From Gordionus sp. m RMFG-2023 (lineage: Eukaryota > Nematomorpha > Gordioida > Chordodea > Parachordodidae), in the NCBI RefSeq assembly GCF_954871325.1, contig NC_088777.1, positions 22,855,366-22,919,365 of the forward strand: 64,000 nt of DNA, in the 5' to 3' direction. How positions within the stretch are numbered: the first letter of the stretch is position 1; every line of letters starts with the position of its first letter. The translations under genes were made by a program, and so were the position numbers. The notes beneath the pieces were generated by a model. That model saw nothing but the letters and a program-made list of their open reading frames with translations, did not search any database and was not told where the DNA came from. This document shows positions 1-10,667 of this stretch, in pieces.

Positions 1-1402
1 TTTCATCATTAGCTATTATATTGTCTCTATTGAGCCCTTCATTTTTTGTAATAGTTTCGTTGTTGCTTCCTAAATTTTTGCTTATATTTATCATCTTAAC
101 GGTAGAGTTAAAGTCGAGAGAAGATTTTAATTTATTTTCGTTGTAAGATTTACGATCTAATGCTTTCTGTTTCTTGGAAAAGTTGTAATGATTCTTATTA
201 GGCATAAAAATATTGACTGGTGGAACGTGAAAAAAACTAGTTTCATTGTAATAACTATCTTGCTGAGGATTGTTATCTGAGGTTTTTGAAGTTTTATCAA
301 AAGCTGAACTATTCTCGTAAATTTCCCCATAGTTATTACTAAAACAATTTTCGCTATTTTGAACCTTGAGATTTTCGTGCTCCCCAGATGTGGTAGGGAT
401 TGTTGTTTCATCCTTTGCATTTAATTTGGGAAATATTTTTAGTGGATGGTGGCCAAAATCATACGTGATTGAGTGATTATTATTGTTATAAAATGATGTG
501 CTATTAAAGGGTAGAAATGGTTGATGCAATCCAGGTATAAGATTACAAGCTCCACCCATTACATGAGAGCCCACAATCGATGTATCTGTCAGTTGATCTA
601 TGCCGTTATTCTCGGCTCCCACTTCATTTCTTGAACCCCAGTTAGCTACACTGTTACATTCGCTCATTGAAGAATTAGGGGGTATTTGATGAGAATGGTA
701 ATAATTGGTATAATTTTTGTAATTATAATTGTAATAATATGGAGTATAATCATCTCCATCTTTCCTGGTTGGAACATTGTAATAACTACTGTAATCAATA
801 AGATCTAATTTGTTCTGATTACTAATGTTACCAATGCGTTTCCCGTCTTTTCGTTCTAAAGCGCCTCTAAAGAGACTATCCTGATGATCGGTTTCATCAT
901 TATTATTAAGAGCGAGATTATTAGAACTCGTAGTTCCTGAATGATGGCCTCTTATAAATTGTTGATCACTTCCATTGTTAATATTTTCTAGGTGAATATT
1001 ATCTAAAATAGGAAAAACATTTTTTGGGCCTGTATCATTCGTACCGTTTGCCGTATTCAAGAACAAATTTTCGTTAATTACTTGCGGATAGTAATAATGA
1101 TGATAGGAATTGTAAAATTGACGAGTTAACGATTGATTGCCTATCATATTGGTGTTTGAAGTGATAAAATTTTGAGGAGTTAAATCAGAATTATTTTCAG
1201 TGCAAAATTGGTTAAAATTGGTAAAATTAATGTTGATATTATTATCGTATTCTAAGGTGAAAGGTGTGTACGAAAAATTTTGAAAAGGTATCCTGTCCTT
1301 TAATTTATAAGAAATAGATAAAGTAGGTTCTACAGACTTTTTAGAAAATAGATTATTAGATGTGTTGCAATTAGTTGCTTCGTTTTTGATAGCCACACTC
1401 AT
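1..1402 (-). CDS. Asn/Tyr/His-rich host protein, N-terminal part (runs off window edge)
   Basis: An uninterrupted reading frame of 467 codons starts at ATG 1402-1400 and is still open at base 1, so the gene continues to the left of the window. It is by far the longest frame here and has no intron in the visible part. The protein is hydrophilic and Asn-rich, with Tyr/His clusters at about residues 97-105 (YNSYHHYYY), 221-238 (PYYYNYNYKNYTNYYHSH) and 304-310 (FYNNNNH). A basic stretch (SKKQKALDRK) lies near 409-418. No signal peptide, membrane segment or recognisable catalytic or DNA-binding domain is visible. Such low-complexity N-terminal halves are typical of developmental transcription factors in AT-rich invertebrate genomes, where the DNA-binding domain lies further on. 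That role is inference only; the family is not recognised. Confidence 0.85.
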   Translation of the reverse strand, partial: MSVAIKNEATNCNTSNNLFSKKSVEPTLSISYKLKDRIPFQNFSYTPFTLEYDNNININFTNFNQFCTENNSDLTPQNFITSNTNMIGNQSLTRQFYNSYHHYYYPQVINENLFLNTANGTNDTGPKNVFPILDNIHLENINNGSDQQFIRGHHSGTTSSNNLALNNNDETDHQDSLFRGALERKDGKRIGNISNQNKLDLIDYSSYYNVPTRKDGDDYTPYYYNYNYKNYTNYYHSHQIPPNSSMSECNSVANWGSRNEVGAENNGIDQLTDTSIVGSHVMGGACNLIPGLHQPFLPFNSTSFYNNNNHSITYDFGHHPLKIFPKLNAKDETTIPTTSGEHENLKVQNSENCFSNNYGEIYENSSAFDKTSKTSDNNPQQDSYYNETSFFHVPPVNIFMPNKNHYNFSKKQKALDRKSYNENKLKSSLDFNSTVKMINISKNLGSNNETITKNEGLNRDNIIANDE

Positions 1403-1762
1403 TTATGAATGTATATTTGATTTTGCGAATCATCTATCATATTTGATAAATATTTTAACGATTTCTTCATATTGCAAATTTTGATGAGATGGATTTATTG
1501 ATATCTAATCTATTCTATAAAGTAAATATGTGATATTTAAGAGACAGATTTTTTTACTCTGTCACCTAAGGGATCTTTCAGACACAACGCTTTTTTTTCA
1601 AAACGGTAAAAAATAAACATAGCTTAGTGGTTTAAGTTTCAAAGAATATAAATTGTGCTTGTTTTTAGTTTTGAAAAAAATAATGTCATGTTTAGAAAGT
1701 CCATAATCACTTATTTTTTAGTCATTTTTAATTGCTCATATTGGTTTCTTAATTTGGACTTA
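1403..1762. other. Upstream region of the 1-1402 gene
   Basis: AT-rich intergenic DNA between the start codon of the minus-strand gene and the left end of the large palindrome. It should hold the 5' UTR and promoter of that gene, but no convincing TATA box or other motif stands out from the AT-rich background. Confidence 0.4.
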
Positions 1763-1769
1763 CAGGGTT

Positions 1770-2088
1770 TCCCATTCAAAAAAAGGAAAAGTCCCAATCA
1801 AAAAAGGAAAAGATTCAATCATAAAAGGAAAAGGTCCGATCAAAAAAGGAAAATGTTCAATCAAAAAAGGAAAAGATTCAATCATAAAAGGAAAAGATTC
1901 AATCATAAAAGGAAAAGGTCCGATCAAAAAAGGAATAGGTTCAATCAAAAAAGGTAAAGTGTCAAACAAAAAAGGAAAAGGTCCAATCAAAAAAGGAAAA
2001 GTATCAATCGAAAAAGGAAAATTCCCAAAAGGAAAGGAAAAGTGTCAATCAAAAAAGGAAAATTTCCATTCAAAAAAGGAAAAATTTT
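1770..2088 (+). repeat. Outer tandem repeat of palindrome, left arm
   Basis: About 17 imperfect copies of an ~18-bp unit of the form TCAATCAAAAAAGGAAAAG, starting directly inside the left end of the palindromic element. The mirrored array lies at about 5068-5395. Short Lys/Arg-rich frames across it are repeat translations, not genes. Confidence 0.85.
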
Positions 2089-2639
2089 TCAATTTTTCTT
2101 AAATTTTTATTTATTTTTGTCATTCCTTCTTATTTTATTTCTAACTTTTTGCGATTTCTTTACTTTATTTGTATCTCTTTCCTCAATTTATTTTTCTTAC
2201 TATATTTTTTCTCAATTTTTTTTCTTCTCATTTTGATAATTCTTTTGTATTTTTAAAAATAATTTATAAATTTAGGTCTATTTTTTTAACAATTCTTGAC
2301 GTTTTTTTTCTCATCATACTAATTTTTAAAGGGATCATAACTATCCGGGATCTTCACGGGATTTAAAGGGATCCCTTTAAAATTTCAATTTTTTAAAGGA
2401 TAAAGAACTACACGGCATTATCACGTTTGAACCATGATATAGAAGAATCTTATTTTAAAAAGCGTTTTCCGCGCGTTTCGTTTGTTTCATTTTATAATTT
2501 TATTGTTATTCATTAATTTTCAATGTTGTTTTTTTTGGCCTTATGAAATAAGATATGTCTAATATAGGGTATCAATCGATAGCCAATCAAAAGATGTATT
2601 CAACTGGTCAATCTCTTTCCCATATGGAGCTGGTCTACG

Positions 2640-3160
2640 TCTTGGGGGGTCAGAAATATTTTTATCAACATAAAATATCGATATGGTTTTCAAATAAAAG
2701 CTAATTTTAATATTGTTTGACTGAAAGTCTTCATTCTTGGTCTGGATGGGCATGACTTGGTCTGAGGGGGGGGGGGGGGTAGGGTTGGAGGGAGGGTGGT
2801 GTAAAAATAATTTTTTTTGATATTTATATCAAATAAACGCTAATTTTAATATGGTTTGACTGAAATTCTTCATTCTTGGTCTGGATGGGTATGACTTGGT
2901 CTGGGGAGTGGGGTTGGAGGGAGGTTGGTGTAAAAATAATTTTTTTTGATATGGGTATCAAATAAAAGCTGATTTTAAAATCGTTTGACTGAAAATCTTT
3001 ATTCTTGGTCTTGAGGGATATGACTTGGTCTGAGGAGTAGGGGTGAAGATGGGGGGGGGGGGTTTAAAATAATTTTTTTATATGCGTATCAAATAAAAGC
3101 TAATTTTAATATGGTTTGACTGAAATTATTCATTATTTGTCTTGATAGGTATGACTGTCA
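2640..3160 (+). repeat. Inner ~130-bp tandem repeat, left arm
   Basis: Four imperfect copies of a ~130-bp unit, each with a conserved GGTTTGACTGAAA core, a GGTCTGGATGGGTATGACT core, a G-run of variable length (up to about 14 G) and a run of T. The right arm carries the same unit inverted in five copies, so the arms differ in copy number. Confidence 0.85.
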
Positions 3161-3835
3161 GGCCCTCAACATATTAACAAAATGTTTAGTTGGATAGAAT
3201 TTGCAGAAATAAAAGAGAAGAAGATAAAAAAAAATTTTTAATCTTTTTTCGGTTCCAATCTTGAACTTGAAATATATAATTTGCAGTGTTCTATATTTAG
3301 CGCGTTATTCCATAGCTTTTTAGTATCGATAGCTTTAGCGTGCTACATTTTTTTAAAAAGAGCTTGTTACTAAATAAATAGCAAAAATTATTATAATAGT
3401 TTTATAATTAATTCTAAAATCATAATCTTTTTATTTTATCTGTACCAAAATTATTTTTATTATCAATGTCTACTGTCGACATTTAAAAGTTATTATTTTT
3501 TTGAAAAATATATTTACAATGCATATTTTTAAATGTAAATTTAAATAAATAAAATAAAAAGATTATGATTTTAGAATTAATTATAAAATTATTATAATAA
3601 TATTTGCTATTTATTTAGTAACGAGCTCTTTTTAAAAAAATGTAGCACGCTAAAGCTATCGATATTAAAAAAAATAGCTATGGAATAACGCGCTAAATAT
3701 AGAACACTGCAAATTATATATTTCAAGTTCAGGATTGGAACCAAAAAAAGAATTAAAAAATTGTTTTATCTTCTTCTCTTTTATTTCTGCAAATTCTATC
3801 CAACTAGACATTTTGTTAATATATAGAAAGCCTGA

Positions 3836-4440
3836 CAGTCATACCCATCAAAACAAAAAATGAATAATTTCAGTCAAACCATATTAAAATTAGCTTTTAT
3901 TTGATACCCATATCAAAAAGAATTATTTACACCAACCTGCCTCCAACCCCACTCCCCAAACCAAGTCATACCCATCCAGACCAAGAATGAAGACTTTCAG
4001 TCAAACCATATTAAAATTAGCGTTTATTTGATATAAATATTAAAAAAATTATTTTTACACCACCCTCCCTCCAACCCCACTCCCCAGACCAAGTCATGCC
4101 CATCCAGACCAAGAATGAAGACTTTCAGTCAAACCATATTAAAATTAGCTTTTATTTGATACCCATATCAAAAAATTTATTTTTTACACCACCCCCCCCC
4201 CCCCCTTACCCCTACACCCCAAACCAAGTCATACACCTCAAGACCAAGAATAAAGATTTTCAGTCAAACGATTTTAAAATTAGCTTTTATTTGATACCCT
4301 TATCAAATAAATATATTTTTTACTCCCACCCCCCTCCATTAACCACCCCCCCCAGACCAAGTCATGCCCATCCAGACCAAGAATGAAGACTTTAAGTCAA
4401 ACAATATTAAAATTAGCTTTTATTTCAAACCCATATGGAT
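3836..4440 (-). repeat. Inner ~130-bp tandem repeat, right arm
   Basis: Five inverted copies of the same unit as in the left arm, recognised by TTTCAGTCAAACC near 3869, 3998, 4127, 4259 and 4395. The C-runs (for example 4191-4205) are complements of the G-runs in the left arm. An apparent Pro-rich frame here is repeat translation. Confidence 0.85.
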
Positions 4441-5067
4441 ATTTTGTGTTAATGAAAATATTTCTGACCCCGCAAGACCTAGACCTGCTCCATATGGGGG
4501 AGAGATTGACCAGTTGAATACATCTTTTGATTAGCTATCGATTGATACCCTATATTAGACATATCTTATTTCATAAGGCCAAAAAAAAACAACATTGAAA
4601 ATTGATGAATAAAAATAAAATTAAAAAATGAAACGAAAAGCGCGAAAACGCTTTTTAAAATAAGATTCTTCTATATCATGATTCAAACGTGATAATGCCG
4701 TGTAGTTCTTTATCCTTTAAAAAATTGAAATTTTAAAGGGATCCCTTTAAATCCCGTGAAGATCCCGGATATTTATGATCCCTTTAAAAATTACTACATA
4801 TGTATGATGAAAAAAAAAGTCAAGAATTGTTAAAAAAATGGACCTAAATTTATAAATTATTTTTAAAAATACAAAAGAATTATTAAAAATGAGAAGAAAA
4901 AAATTGAGAAAATATATAGTAAGAAAAATAAATTGAGAAAAGAGATACAAATAAAGTAAAGAAATCGCAAAAAGTTAGAAATAAAATAAGAAGAAATGAC
5001 AAAAATAAATAAAAATTTAAGAAAAATTGATAATTTTTTTTAAAAAAATTTTAAAAAATTACGATTT

Positions 5068-5395
5068 TCCTTTTTTGAATGGGAATTTTCCTTTTTTGAT
5101 TGACACTTTTCCTTTCCTTTTGTGAATTTTCCTTTTTCGATTGACACTTTTCCCTTTTTGTTTGACACTTTTCCTATTTTGATTGAACCTTCCTTTTTTG
5201 TGTGACACTTTTCCTTTTTTGATCGGACTTTTTCCTTTTTTGATCTGACTTTTTCCTTTCTTTTTGGGAATTTTCCTTTTTTGATTGACACTTTTCCTTT
5301 TATGATTTACCCTTTTCCTTTTTTATCGGACCTTTTCCTTTTATGATTGAAACTTTTCCTTTTTTGATTGGGATTTTTCCTTTTTTGAATGGGAA
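5068..5395 (-). repeat. Outer tandem repeat of palindrome, right arm
   Basis: Mirror image of the 1770-2088 array: repeated CTTTTCCTTTTTTGATTG-type units ending at the right terminus of the palindromic element. Unit order and point differences are not identical to the left array, so the arms have diverged or have been reshuffled. Confidence 0.85.
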
Positions 5396-5479
5396 ACCCT
5401 GTATATATATTAAGATTATAGTTATTTAAAACAAAATGTTTTTTCTCACCATAAAATCATATATTCATAGATCTGTAAA

Positions 5480-6280
5480 ATATGGGTGATGAGACCGGAG
5501 TTATTTTGTCCATAAAAAATAGATGAAGAAGATTTTCCAAAATATCTATACTTAGTTTTATTATTTAAATATACGTCTACCTAGAAATTAATATTTCTAT
5601 TATTTATGGAAAAACCCGGGATAGTACCTTTCATCCTTTAACAGTGCTTATCAAAGATATACTTTATTTCTAAAAATTTTTTTATAAAAATGATAGTTGA
5701 AAGTAAATAAATGAAGATACATTGCCAAATATGTGAAATATATCAAGTTCATTCCTATTACATATATATATCACCCGGAAGAGCTTATTGTTAGTTAAAA
5801 CTGTCATATAAATTACAAAAATTCAGCCATCTTTATCGTTATTCTTAACCCTAGACAGAATCGTGAATTCTATTATTTTTAATTTAATATTAATCCCTTT
5901 TTAAAAATGGTTAATACGCACCCCGCCAAAATTTGTCCCAGGTCTTCACATTTAATAAAAATCAATTTCAAGATATTAAATTACCAAAATATATTGTCAA
6001 TATTTTTATTCAATAAATTTGAGACTACTTTATCATTTAGAATTGATATTTAGTTTGAGTAACTTTTATAGAATAATTTATTAAATATGTAAAAAATTAT
6101 AAAATTAAAATAATTTGTATTTAAAAATTTTCATGTGCTAAACATTTTTTAAACCATTGAAGAACCTTATTTAAATATATTTTTAGTTTAAAATTCAAAT
6201 ATCAATGTTTATTCATTTTATAATTATTTGAGAAGAAATTACCTGTCAGGGTATAACACTATCCCAGGTCTCCTCTACCA
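5480..6280 (+). repeat. Dispersed repeat family G, copy 1
   Basis: An ~800-bp AT-rich element without coding capacity. Its left end (GATGAGACCGGAGTTATTTT) and right end (read inward GAGGAGACCTGGGATAGTG) form imperfect terminal inverted repeats built on GGGGAGACC. Similar sequence recurs at 24170-27190 (interrupted), 49140-49745 (inverted) and 56400-57050. All four share a stretch around GGTTAATACGCACCCCGCC or its variants. The superfamily is not recognised; no clear TSD was found. Confidence 0.6.
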
Positions 6281-7234
6281 TACAAACTGGCTACCTAATA
6301 TATAAAAACTACTTAAACCTACTAACTTGCTGCCTAATTTCTGTATTTTAATAAATTCTCGGTTTTAAAGTATTCTAGAAATTCTTCTCTCTTTTAGTAT
6401 ACTTTTGCATATTTTCCACATTTTTTGAGTACATTATTATTTAAAATATATCTGATTTTATTCCATTCTCGCATATTTTTTATTTTTTCAACTCATATTT
6501 GATTATTCGATAGTTTTCTAAAACTTTATATTTTTTTTAATTTTTAGTATTTTCGTCTCTTATTTTGGAGTAATTTAATATATTTTCCTAAATCTTACTT
6601 TTTCCTGTTTTTGTTTATCTTTTAAATTTTTTATTAGTTATTAAATATTAATTTTTTAATCTATTTTTCATTTTTCTATCTATTTTTGAGAATTTATGGA
6701 TTTTAAACCTGACTTAATCTTTAATGTTCAATTTTTGAATTTGTTACAATATTGTTTAGTCTCATATATTAACTAATTCACTTGCTTCTTCTTAGCCTTA
6801 TACTTTTTTTTGGATGGACTTAAAACTTAGATTACATAAGTCTAAATTGTTTTTTAGAGCACTTATAACATATAATAACTCAACACATTTCGGGATCCCT
6901 TCTTCTATAATAAAGATTTGCAAACCAAATTAGAAGAAATTTAAACATACAAAAAATACTTTATAATTTTTTTTATAATAAAAACTTTTAAAAAAATATA
7001 CAAAAAAATACAAAAGTAATTGAAAACTAAATTATTCAAATATGGGAGAAAATATATAAAAAAATAAAGATCGGGGAACCCAATAATTTAAGCTATTAAT
7101 TTACACTTAAAATTTAAGCTTAATAAGGATAATTATGTGATACATGATTAGTTAAAAAAAATTTTAATTTTTATAGAGGAAAATGTGTTACAAAAAATAT
7201 TTCAGACTTTATCATTTAGATTCATAAATATAGC
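6281..7234. other. AT-rich stretch, no gene seen
   Basis: Long T- and A-runs with no frame of protein-like composition and no terminal repeats. Some T/C-rich text near 6360-6700 resembles the reverse complement of text near 37740-38000, suggesting an old unnamed dispersed repeat. Confidence 0.4.
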
Positions 7235-7612
7235 CTTTAAAACCCGGACCCTGAACCCTCCTGAACCCTCGTATTTTGGCTGAACCCGAACCTGGACCCG
7301 GATTCTTTTTAAAAGTGAAGGGTCCAAGGATTCTAGGTGTTATAAAAATTTTTAAAAATAAAAATATTTTTTTAAAAAATAATATAAATTTTATTAACTT
7401 TTTTGTGGAATCATTTATTTTATATTCGCGTTTTTCTTTCAATTTTCTTCCTGGACTTCTATTTTATTTAGATATTGATATCATAAATTATTTTCCAATT
7501 AATATGCTATGTTATAGAAATACGTTGATTATTTTGAAAGTGAATTATTTTGGTACAAGTAATAATATTTAAATTTAAATGATAATGCACAACACGTTGG
7601 TGCTCAATTTGT

Positions 7613-7819
7613 ATGATGCTAGAACGATTATTAAGTTTGAAAGATTTCTGTAATGATTTTATTATAAAAGCATTTGAAGTCATTTTGTCGGAAGATGATT
7701 GGTGCCAAATAAAGGATCTTACTAGTGTATTAGTTCCTTTAAAAATAACAATATTAAGATTAAAATCAGAACAATTATGTTTATTTGATTTTAAGGAATA
7801 TGGATTAGATGCCGATTAG
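7613..7819 (+). pseudogene. hAT transposase fragment, upstream part (element A)
   Basis: A 68-codon frame whose text fits the middle of hAT transposases: a leucine-rich helix (MLERLLSLK), a DDWCQIKDL segment, then VLVPLKITILRLKSE, matching the usual '..W..i..l..vL.pf...T..ls.e' region before the RNase H-like catalytic end. The frame stops at 7819; related coding text continues in another frame to about 7916, where element B1 is inserted. The N-terminal zinc finger and first catalytic region are absent. This is a transposon remnant and is not functional alone. Confidence 0.7.
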
Positions 7820-8239
7820 ATTTAGAAAAATTTACAGTTCTTTTATATGAGATATTAGAAAAAATGAAAATTCGAAAGCAAAAATATTTGCAAAATAGTG
7901 TTGTATACGCTTCTACCAGGCGCGTACGCAGCGGGGTAAAAGACAGGGGGACAACCCCCCCCCCCCCCCAGCCAAAAAATGCAGATGCCGGATATATTTT
8001 TCAAAAATATTATTGTTTGTATTAATTTATATTTTTTAATATTTATTCCTATCTCATATTAAATATATATTTAATTACATTTATTATCACAATTATCAAC
8101 TAAGTTATTTTATCAATTAATTTCGATTTCAAGTTTTCCGGCGTAATATTATCTAATTATTTTCAAATTTTTAGTAGCGTAATATTTATCTACCATTTTC
8201 AAATTTCTTGTCAAATAATAATTATTCTGAAATTGTCAA

Positions 8240-8850
8240 AACAGGGAGAAAGAAATTGCAACCTTGTCCAACGAGATAGAGTCTCCGCCATCAAGCAGTA
8301 ACAGCTTTTATGGAGTTAGAAGAGCGATTATTTGCTATTACTGAAATATCAAAATGGCCTGAAGGAAATATTTCCTCAGAAGCAAGAAAATTATTGGATT
8401 CAATGCTTATTCCAAATTTTTTTTTTCATTAGAATGTATTATATAATTGTGCAACTATTTTATATATTACTTTTCAAAAACATGATATTGACTTGATTAA
8501 GAAGATGAAAATAGCGGAGAGCATTTTATTAGAATTCAAGAAAATTAGGGCTAATGTTGATGAAGAATTTCATATTTTATATGTTATTGTTAAGTCAAAA
8601 GCAGAGCTATACGTGTTTAATATTTATCTCCCTCGACTTGCAGCAAGGCAAGCTCATAGTTAAAACATTAATATAGGATCAGTAGAAGAGTATATCATAG
8701 ATACAGATACATTTATAACCCAAATAAATGAATGGTTTTTATTTCATCATGCAGCACTTACCAATCTGCAAATATTACTTCCATAAAAGCCTTCCCAACC
8801 TTTTTCGATAGAAAAAAAAATATTTGTTGGATTTTCATCATGAAGATATT
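8240..8850 (+). pseudogene. ZMYM1/P52rIPK-like hAT transposase remnant (B1)
   Basis: Broken plus-strand coding text in several frames with recognisable blocks: CPTR/SLRHQAVTAF, ELEERLFAITEISKWPEG, ARKLLDSMLIPNFFF, KHDIDLIKKMKIAESILLEF, KIRANVDEEFHILYVIVKSK and INIGSVEEYIIDTDTFITQI. This order matches hAT-type proteins annotated as zinc finger MYM-type 1 or 52-kDa repressor of the inhibitor of protein kinase, which in invertebrates are mostly transposons. There are several stops, and the C-terminal dimerisation part is lost. The same blocks occur reversed at 55000-55560. Confidence 0.7.
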
Positions 8851-9281
8851 AAAGTATCTTATGATGCCTGGCCGGATTTTCAAAATAAAATTTTCAGGCC
8901 CGACCCGGATTTTTAAAAAATAATTTATAATTTTTGATTTATATAGCTAATAATAACGATTTCAAATATAGTTTGTTTTAAAATATACAGCCCGGCCCGG
9001 ATATTTTTTTTAAAAAATTTTCAGACCAGGCCTGGGTGTTTTTTTTTTAAAATTCAGGCCCAGCCCAGGTGTTTTTTTAAAGGTCTCTGAAAAACATACC
9101 AAGAAAACTTCTGAAAGTAGATTGAAAGGTTTGGATCTTTTGAATATTCACAGGCATTTGATGACAAGCAAGGATGAGATAATTGAAAAATTAGCTCAAT
9201 CCCAACGAAGATTGGATTTTGCATTATAAATATATAACATACAAAATACAATTATTCCTAAGAAACTTTTTGTGTATTAAT

Positions 9282-9855
9282 TAGAGACCTTCATGGGCCG
9301 GGCTTGGGCCTAATTATAAATTTTCTAGCGGGCCTGGGCAGGTCTTGGGTTTGTTGGAAATTTTTGCAATAGGGCTTGGGCCTAAATTTTTAAATTCAAA
9401 TTTAGCTTATTTTAAGGATATTTAATAGGATAAAAAAAATTCATGCAATTCCAGCATCTAATGTTTCCAGTGAACGGAATTTCAGTACTATTGGAAGGGT
9501 TATTGAAGAAAGAAGAACAAATTTAAATAACGAAATTGTAGATAATATATTATTTTTAAATGATAATTTGAAAATATTAATTAAAATTTTATATCATTTA
9601 TTAATATTATATATATATATTATTACTAAATAAAATATTATATTTCTATTAGTATTACTTCAGCATAAGTTAAGTATACATAAAATAATTTTATGGGCTT
9701 GGGCCGGGCTTGGGAAAATTTTTAAATATTATAGCGGGCTTGAGAATTTTTTTAAATATTAAAAACGGGCCGGGCCGGGCTTGGGCTTAAAATTTTTTTT
9801 TACGATGGGCCTGGGCCGGGCTTAGTCCTAAAATCTAGGCCCATGAAGGTCTCTA
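9282..9855 (+). mobile_element. 574-bp hAT element nested in B1
   Basis: Perfect terminal inverted repeats TAGAGACCTTCATGGGCC and perfect 8-bp TSDs GTATTAAT (9274-9281, 9856-9863). The subterminal regions are stripes of GGGCCGGGCTTGGG separated by T/A runs. Inside is the C-terminal end of an hAT transposase, so it is an internally deleted derivative. The perfect TSD and ends make it the youngest layer of this three-deep nest. Confidence 0.9.
9437..9590 (+). pseudogene. hAT transposase C-terminal dimerisation fragment
   Basis: The frame reads IPASNVSSERNFSTIGRVI followed by a segment ending in VDNILFLNDNLK, which is the canonical hAT C-terminal dimerisation motif (iPAsS..sER.FS..g.i...rR..L....v..li.l..n). 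Only this last ~50 residues survives, with no catalytic region in the 574-bp element. Confidence 0.8.
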
Positions 9856-10089
9856 GTATTAATTTATATTTCTAACATTTAAATTTTTTATACTTTATAT
9901 ATAAATTTTAAAGGCTCAAAAAATTCAAATTTTTATTTTAAGTCATTTAAATGATTCTTTACATATAATTTTTTTCTAATTCACATTAATTTAAAATTGT
10001 ATATTAGAAATAGTTATTAGTCCTAATAAATTTTTGCTTGATATTTTTAAAAAACAATAATATTTCTTAAAAAATTTTATTATCCCTCC

Positions 10090-10367
10090 CTCCCTCCCTC
10101 CCCAGACCAAATTCCTGCGTACGCGCCTGGCTTCTATATATTTAGACCTCGATATCAAGTTTTATTGAGTATTGAACAAAATGGCTAAAGACCATCTTAA
10201 GGATTTATGGCATAAGCAAAACTCTATTCCCCCCCCCTCCCCAGACCAAATTCCTGCGTACGCGCCTGGCTTCTATATATTTAGACCTCGATATCAAGTT
10301 TTATTGAGTATTGAGCAAAATGGCTAAAGACCATCTTAAGGATTTATGGCATAAGCAAAACTCTATT
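10090..10367 (+). repeat. 139-bp tandem duplication across the B1/A junction
   Basis: Positions 10090-10228 and 10229-10367 are near-identical direct repeats. Each contains the right end of B1 (CTGCGTACGCGCCTG), the TSD and about 90 bp of the element A transposase (MAKDHLKDLWHKQ region). The copies differ in the length of the C/T-run and in an A/G at the GA(A/G)CAAAATGG site. The duplication therefore arose after B1 inserted. Confidence 0.9.
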
Positions 10368-10667
10368 TACAATATATTGCAGGCTACGACAATACCTATT
10401 GGTTGTAGTGATAATAATATTGATAGCAACATTGATGATCTAGAAATTTTACTTTTAGATAGAGAAAAAAAAATCAAATTATCATCAGATAGAAAGGAGG
10501 ATCAAAAAATGCCTATTGCATCTTTAATAGTAAAGTTCTCAGAAGTTAAGAGAATAAATAAGAATATAAATATTTTAAAATTCTGGGAAGAAAATTCTTC
10601 AATATATCCAGAATTATATATCTTATCTAGAATCTTCATGGCTGTACCGGCGACACAAGTACAATAA
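10311..10667 (+). pseudogene. hAT transposase fragment, downstream part (element A)
   Basis: A 118-codon frame continuing the transposase beyond the B1 insertion. It opens with KMAKDHLKDLWHKQNSIY, then a variable acidic/basic linker. It then shows the hAT dimerisation region: KFWEENSSIYPELYILSRI followed by MAVPATQVQ, where intact relatives have vPAtS..vER.FS. The frame stops just there; the expected FLSLKYILSTLRGNFKDDI text follows in another frame at about 10715-10780. The first ~55 bases belong to the 139-bp duplication described separately. A degenerate transposase. Confidence 0.7.

Larger units (their letters stand above)
1763..5401. mobile_element. 3.6-kb palindromic (foldback-type) element with TA flanks
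   Basis: The ends read CAGGGTTTCCCATTC at 1763 and its reverse complement ending at 5401, each flanked by TA (1761-1762, 5402-5403), as expected for a TA-target DNA transposon of the Tc1/mariner superfamily or a foldback element. Almost the whole element is an inverted repeat: left arm about 1763-3439, loop 3440-3548, right arm about 3549-5401. Each arm holds, from outside in, short A/G-rich tandem repeats, an AT-rich spacer, a unique segment (about 2330-2640, mirrored at about 4440-4750), longer ~130-bp tandem units, and an inner AT-rich part. No transposase frame is present; short frames in it are repeat-encoded. The superfamily is inferred only from the TA flanks. Confidence 0.8.
7917..10129 (+). 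mobile_element. hAT element B1 (GCGTACGC ends), inserted in A
   Basis: Terminal inverted repeats CAGGCGCGTACGCAG at both ends, each followed inward by G/C-runs, with near-identical 8-bp TSDs GCTTCTAC (7909-7916) and GCTTCTAT (10130-10137). It interrupts the transposase of element A. It carries a plus-strand transposase remnant of the ZMYM1/P52rIPK type, a GC-striped segment near 8868-9080, and the inserted 574-bp element at 9282. A second copy is at 54050-55860 in the opposite orientation, and a more decayed copy starts near 28975. Confidence 0.85.

Noticed and set aside
157-420. 87-codon minus frame inside the first gene
   Set aside because: It overlaps, in another frame, the uninterrupted 467-codon frame of 1-1402, which has far better composition.
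1655-1990. Lys/Arg-rich plus frame and Pro/Phe-rich minus frame
   Set aside because: Both are translations of the AAAAAAGGAAAAG tandem repeat at the palindrome's left end.
4096-4386. 96-codon Pro-rich frame (TPPPPPPYPYT)
   Set aside because: It crosses the inner tandem repeat and its C-runs; the same words recur in each repeat unit.
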